Shown piece after piece: positions 61,951 through 64,000 of a stretch of 64,000 nt of DNA. Positions within the stretch are counted from its first letter, which is position 1. Each line of letters starts with the position of its first letter. Below the pieces are notes generated by a model that did not search any database, had not been told where the DNA came from, and saw only the letters and a program-made list of their open reading frames with translations. A program made the translations under genes and the position numbers. Source of the stretch: Sphingomonadales bacterium 32-65-25 (GTDB lineage: Bacteria > Pseudomonadota > Alphaproteobacteria > Sphingomonadales > Sphingomonadaceae); the NCBI GenBank assembly GCA_002280855.1, contig NCEU01000001.1:496001-560000 (forward strand). The letters are read 5' to 3'.

Positions 61951-62360
61951 TGGGCCTTGCCCTGATCGTTGTGCTCGGCCTTGCCTGGTGGCTGCACCAG
62001 AAGGGCCGGCTGCTGCCCAATATGATGCTGTATGGCGGCCTTGGTGTTGCCGGCCTGCTGGCCGTTCGTTTCCTCTCCAGCGGCCGTATCGTGCCGGCCG
62101 CGCTGGTGGCAGCGGGCGGCTGGGCGTGGTGGATGTGGAACCAGCAGGGCGGACAGGCCAATGGCGAGTTGGCGCAGGCGGCGCGGCTGCTCGGCGTTGC
62201 CCCCGATGCGCCGTCCGAAACCATCTGGCAGGCGTGGCGCCAGGCGATGACCAGCGCCCACCCCGATGCCGGCGGCACCGCCGAAGCCGCCCAGGCCCTC
62301 ACCGCCGCGCGCGACCTGCTGATCATGGCGGCCGAAAAGCGCCGGGACTTGGGCGACTGA
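61950..62360 (+). CDS. Membrane-anchored J-domain-like protein
   Basis: A 136-residue protein with three hydrophobic segments (about 2-15, 27-42, 48-63) followed by a short J-like domain: ARLLGVAPDAPSE, then the HPD motif His104-Pro105-Asp106 in TSAHPDAGG, and AARDLLI. The J domain is compact, like those of TIM14/DnaJ-like membrane proteins, and probably recruits DnaK to the inner membrane. It overlaps mipZ by TGATG, making co-expression with division positioning likely. Confidence 0.85.
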   Translation: MGLALIVVLGLAWWLHQKGRLLPNMMLYGGLGVAGLLAVRFLSSGRIVPAALVAAGGWAWWMWNQQGGQANGELAQAARLLGVAPDAPSETIWQAWRQAMTSAHPDAGGTAEAAQALTAARDLLIMAAEKRRDLGD

Positions 62361-62367
62361 GCGCCTG

Positions 62368-63750
62368 ATGGCCGGCCACAGCTTCCATCCCAGCCTGCTG
62401 CGCGCCTACGACATTCGCGGCATCGTGGGCGACACCCTGACCGAGGACGACGCCACCGCCGTTGGCCGCAGTTTTGGCACCATGCTGCGCCGCGCCGGCG
62501 GCCGTACCGTCTGCCTGGGCCGCGATGGCCGCGTGAGCAGCCGCAGCCTGGCCAACGCCGTTGCCGACGGGCTGCTGGCGGCCGGCTGCGACGTGATCGA
62601 TATCGGCCTCGGCCCCTCGCCGATGCTGTATTTCAGCGTGTTCGAAATGCACGCCGATGCTGGCCTGATGGTCACCGGCAGCCACAATCCGCCCGATTGG
62701 AACGGCATCAAGATGATGCGCAGCAGCGGACCCTTCCATGGTGCCGATATTCAGGCGCTTGGCACCTTGGCAGCAGCGGGCGATTGGGAGACGGGTAGCG
62801 GTTCATCCCGCACCGCCGATATCATGGATCGCTATGTCCAAGCGATGCTGGCCGATTTTCGCGGCAGCGCCTTCACCATCGCGTGGGATTGCGGCAACGG
62901 CGCCGCCGGCCCGGTGGTGGAACGGCTGACCCGCCTCCTGCCCGGCACCCATCATCTGTTGTTCAGCGACGTGGATGGCCGATTCCCCAATCACCACCCC
63001 GATCCAACGGTGGAAGCCAATCTGGCCGATCTCAAGCGCGTGGTGATCGAAAAAGGCTGCGATTTCGGCGTGGCCTTTGATGGCGATGCAGATCGTATCG
63101 GCGCGATCGATGGCCAGGGCCGCGTGGTGTGGGGCGATGAACTGCTGGGCATATTGGCCGAGCCTGTGCTGCATGAACTGCCCGGCAGCACCATCATCGG
63201 CGACATCAAGGCCAGCCAGGCCTTGTTCGATCGCATCGCCGCGCTGGGCGGTGTGCCCGACATGTGGAAGAGCGGCCACAGCCTGATGAAGGCCCGCCTG
63301 CTGGAACTGAACGCGCCGCTGGCCGGCGAAATGAGCGGCCACATCTTCTTCGCCCACCGCTGGCATGGCGTGGACGATGGCATCTTGGCCGCCGTGCGCC
63401 TGATCGAGGCGGTGACGGCACTGGGCGGCTCGCTGACAGCGCTGAAAGACGCGATGCCAGCGATGATCAACACACCGGAGTTTCGATTCCCCTGCCCCGA
63501 AACCCGCAAGTTTGCCGTCGTTGCCGAGGTGCTGGCCCGGCTGAAGGCCGAGGGCGCCCGCGTGAACGAGATCGACGGCGCCCGCGTGATGCGCGTCGAT
63601 GGCTGGTGGCTGCTGCGCGCGTCGAACACCCAGGATGTGCTGACGGCGCGCGTCGAAGCCAGGGATGCCGCTGCGCTGGCGCGCTTGCTGGCCGAGCTGA
63701 ATGACCAGTTGGCCCTGTCCGGCGTGGCGCCCGTTGCCGCCAGCCACTGA
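62368..63750 (+). CDS. Phosphomannomutase/phosphoglucomutase
   Basis: A 460-residue alpha-D-phosphohexomutase: interconverts sugar 1- and 6-phosphates for surface polysaccharide or sugar nucleotide synthesis. The phosphoserine is Ser105 in TGSHNPP; metal ligands Asp238/240/242 are in DGDADRIGAID; the sugar-binding loop is GEMSGHIFF. Starts YDIRGIVG, typical of bacterial PMM/PGM (AlgC-type). 7-bp gap from the J-like gene. Confidence 0.95.
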   Translation: MAGHSFHPSLLRAYDIRGIVGDTLTEDDATAVGRSFGTMLRRAGGRTVCLGRDGRVSSRSLANAVADGLLAAGCDVIDIGLGPSPMLYFSVFEMHADAGLMVTGSHNPPDWNGIKMMRSSGPFHGADIQALGTLAAAGDWETGSGSSRTADIMDRYVQAMLADFRGSAFTIAWDCGNGAAGPVVERLTRLLPGTHHLLFSDVDGRFPNHHPDPTVEANLADLKRVVIEKGCDFGVAFDGDADRIGAIDGQGRVVWGDELLGILAEPVLHELPGSTIIGDIKASQALFDRIAALGGVPDMWKSGHSLMKARLLELNAPLAGEMSGHIFFAHRWHGVDDGILAAVRLIEAVTALGGSLTALKDAMPAMINTPEFRFPCPETRKFAVVAEVLARLKAEGARVNEIDGARVMRVDGWWLLRASNTQDVLTARVEARDAAALARLLAELNDQLALSGVAPVAASH

Positions 63751-63808
63751 CGGAGCGGGACAACACACCCCTTCCCCCGTTCCCGCCAATCCCCTAAGCC
63801 ACTGAAGC

Positions 63809-64000
63809 ATGAGCATCTGGGCGACTTTGGCCGGCACGGCACTGGGCCTGGTGATCGGCGGCCCCTTGGGGGCATTGGCCGGCGCGGCGGCGGGCGGCGC
63901 CGTGGATGCCATGCGGGCCCGCGCCACCACCCCGGAACGTCGCCGAGTCGCCTTCTCCATCGCCGCCATCGCACTCGCCGCCAAGATGGCCAGCGCCGAT
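63809..64000 (+). CDS. TerB/DjlA-type protein, cut by window end
   Basis: The first 64 residues, starting MSIWATLAGTALGLVIGGPL, then a Gly/Ala-rich membrane-like segment and VAFSIAAIALAAKMASAD, the start of a TerB-like domain as in DjlA-type J-proteins. The gene continues past the right edge. Only the start is visible, so the C-terminal J domain cannot be confirmed. Its ribosome site is weak (CTGAAGC). Confidence 0.6.
   Translation, partial: MSIWATLAGTALGLVIGGPLGALAGAAAGGAVDAMRARATTPERRRVAFSIAAIALAAKMASAD

Overview
The window is a gene-dense, GC-rich chromosomal segment of an alphaproteobacterium, most likely a sphingomonad (Sphingomonadales). The lineage call rests on several co-occurring markers: a MipZ division-positioning ATPase, an Oar-like TonB-dependent receptor with a carboxypeptidase-regulatory N-terminus, three PEPxxWA-type PEP-CTERM proteins, small DUF6356/DUF6671/DUF3572 proteins, and methionine synthase split over two genes. 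I see no phage, plasmid, transposase, integrase, CRISPR array or rRNA operon. About 57 protein genes and one tRNA (Val, anticodon UAC) are supported. Many neighbouring genes overlap by ATGA, GTGA or TGATG junctions, so long co-transcribed runs are likely.

Layout. 1-9.9 kb: DUF6671 fragment, acyl-CoA dehydrogenase, a secreted S9 peptidase plus Ntn-type penicillin/AHL acylase pair, an Oar-like TonB receptor and tRNA-Val. 9.9-14.3 kb: a run with a sodium/solute symporter, DUF6356, a beta-lactamase-fold esterase, a YghU-type glutathione transferase and a thioesterase. 14.4-21.4 kb: a methionine/one-carbon operon (ArsR-methyltransferase fusion, metF, homocysteine methyltransferase, B12-dependent metH remainder) with a perfect 20-bp palindromic operator; a TonB-like protein lies downstream. 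21.4-25.4 kb: mlaA, a methyltransferase, a 47-residue lipoprotein, and groES-groEL with CIRCE and a heat-shock-type promoter. 25.4-37.6 kb: S41 protease lipoprotein; a six-gene leftward run (malic enzyme, hydrolase, queG, nitrilase, DUF853 ATPase, reductase); mutS; an AhpD-like protein. 37.7-40.3 kb: a TIR-membrane-TPR protein with a partner lipoprotein. 40.4-48.1 kb: a 5-oxoprolinase operon with DUF969, DUF979, DUF2891 and DUF4403. 48.0-56.4 kb: DEAD-box helicase, thiolase and MaoC hydratase, three PEP-CTERM proteins, MscS channel, YgfZ. 56.4-64 kb: rpmG; a rightward run (DUF3572, HAD, RidA, DUF482 acyltransferase, Gly-rich secreted orphan); panC and a cupin; mipZ; a membrane J-like protein; phosphomannomutase/phosphoglucomutase; the start of a TerB/DjlA-like gene.

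The best candidates for something under-described are the 5-oxoproline operon, the TIR/lipoprotein pair, and a modular hairpin repeat that sits at the end of convergent gene pairs. Ten convergent junctions occur: five have overlapping 3' ends and five carry hairpins, and three of those five hairpin junctions carry the repeat family. All functional calls come from reading the sequence; no database search was run.
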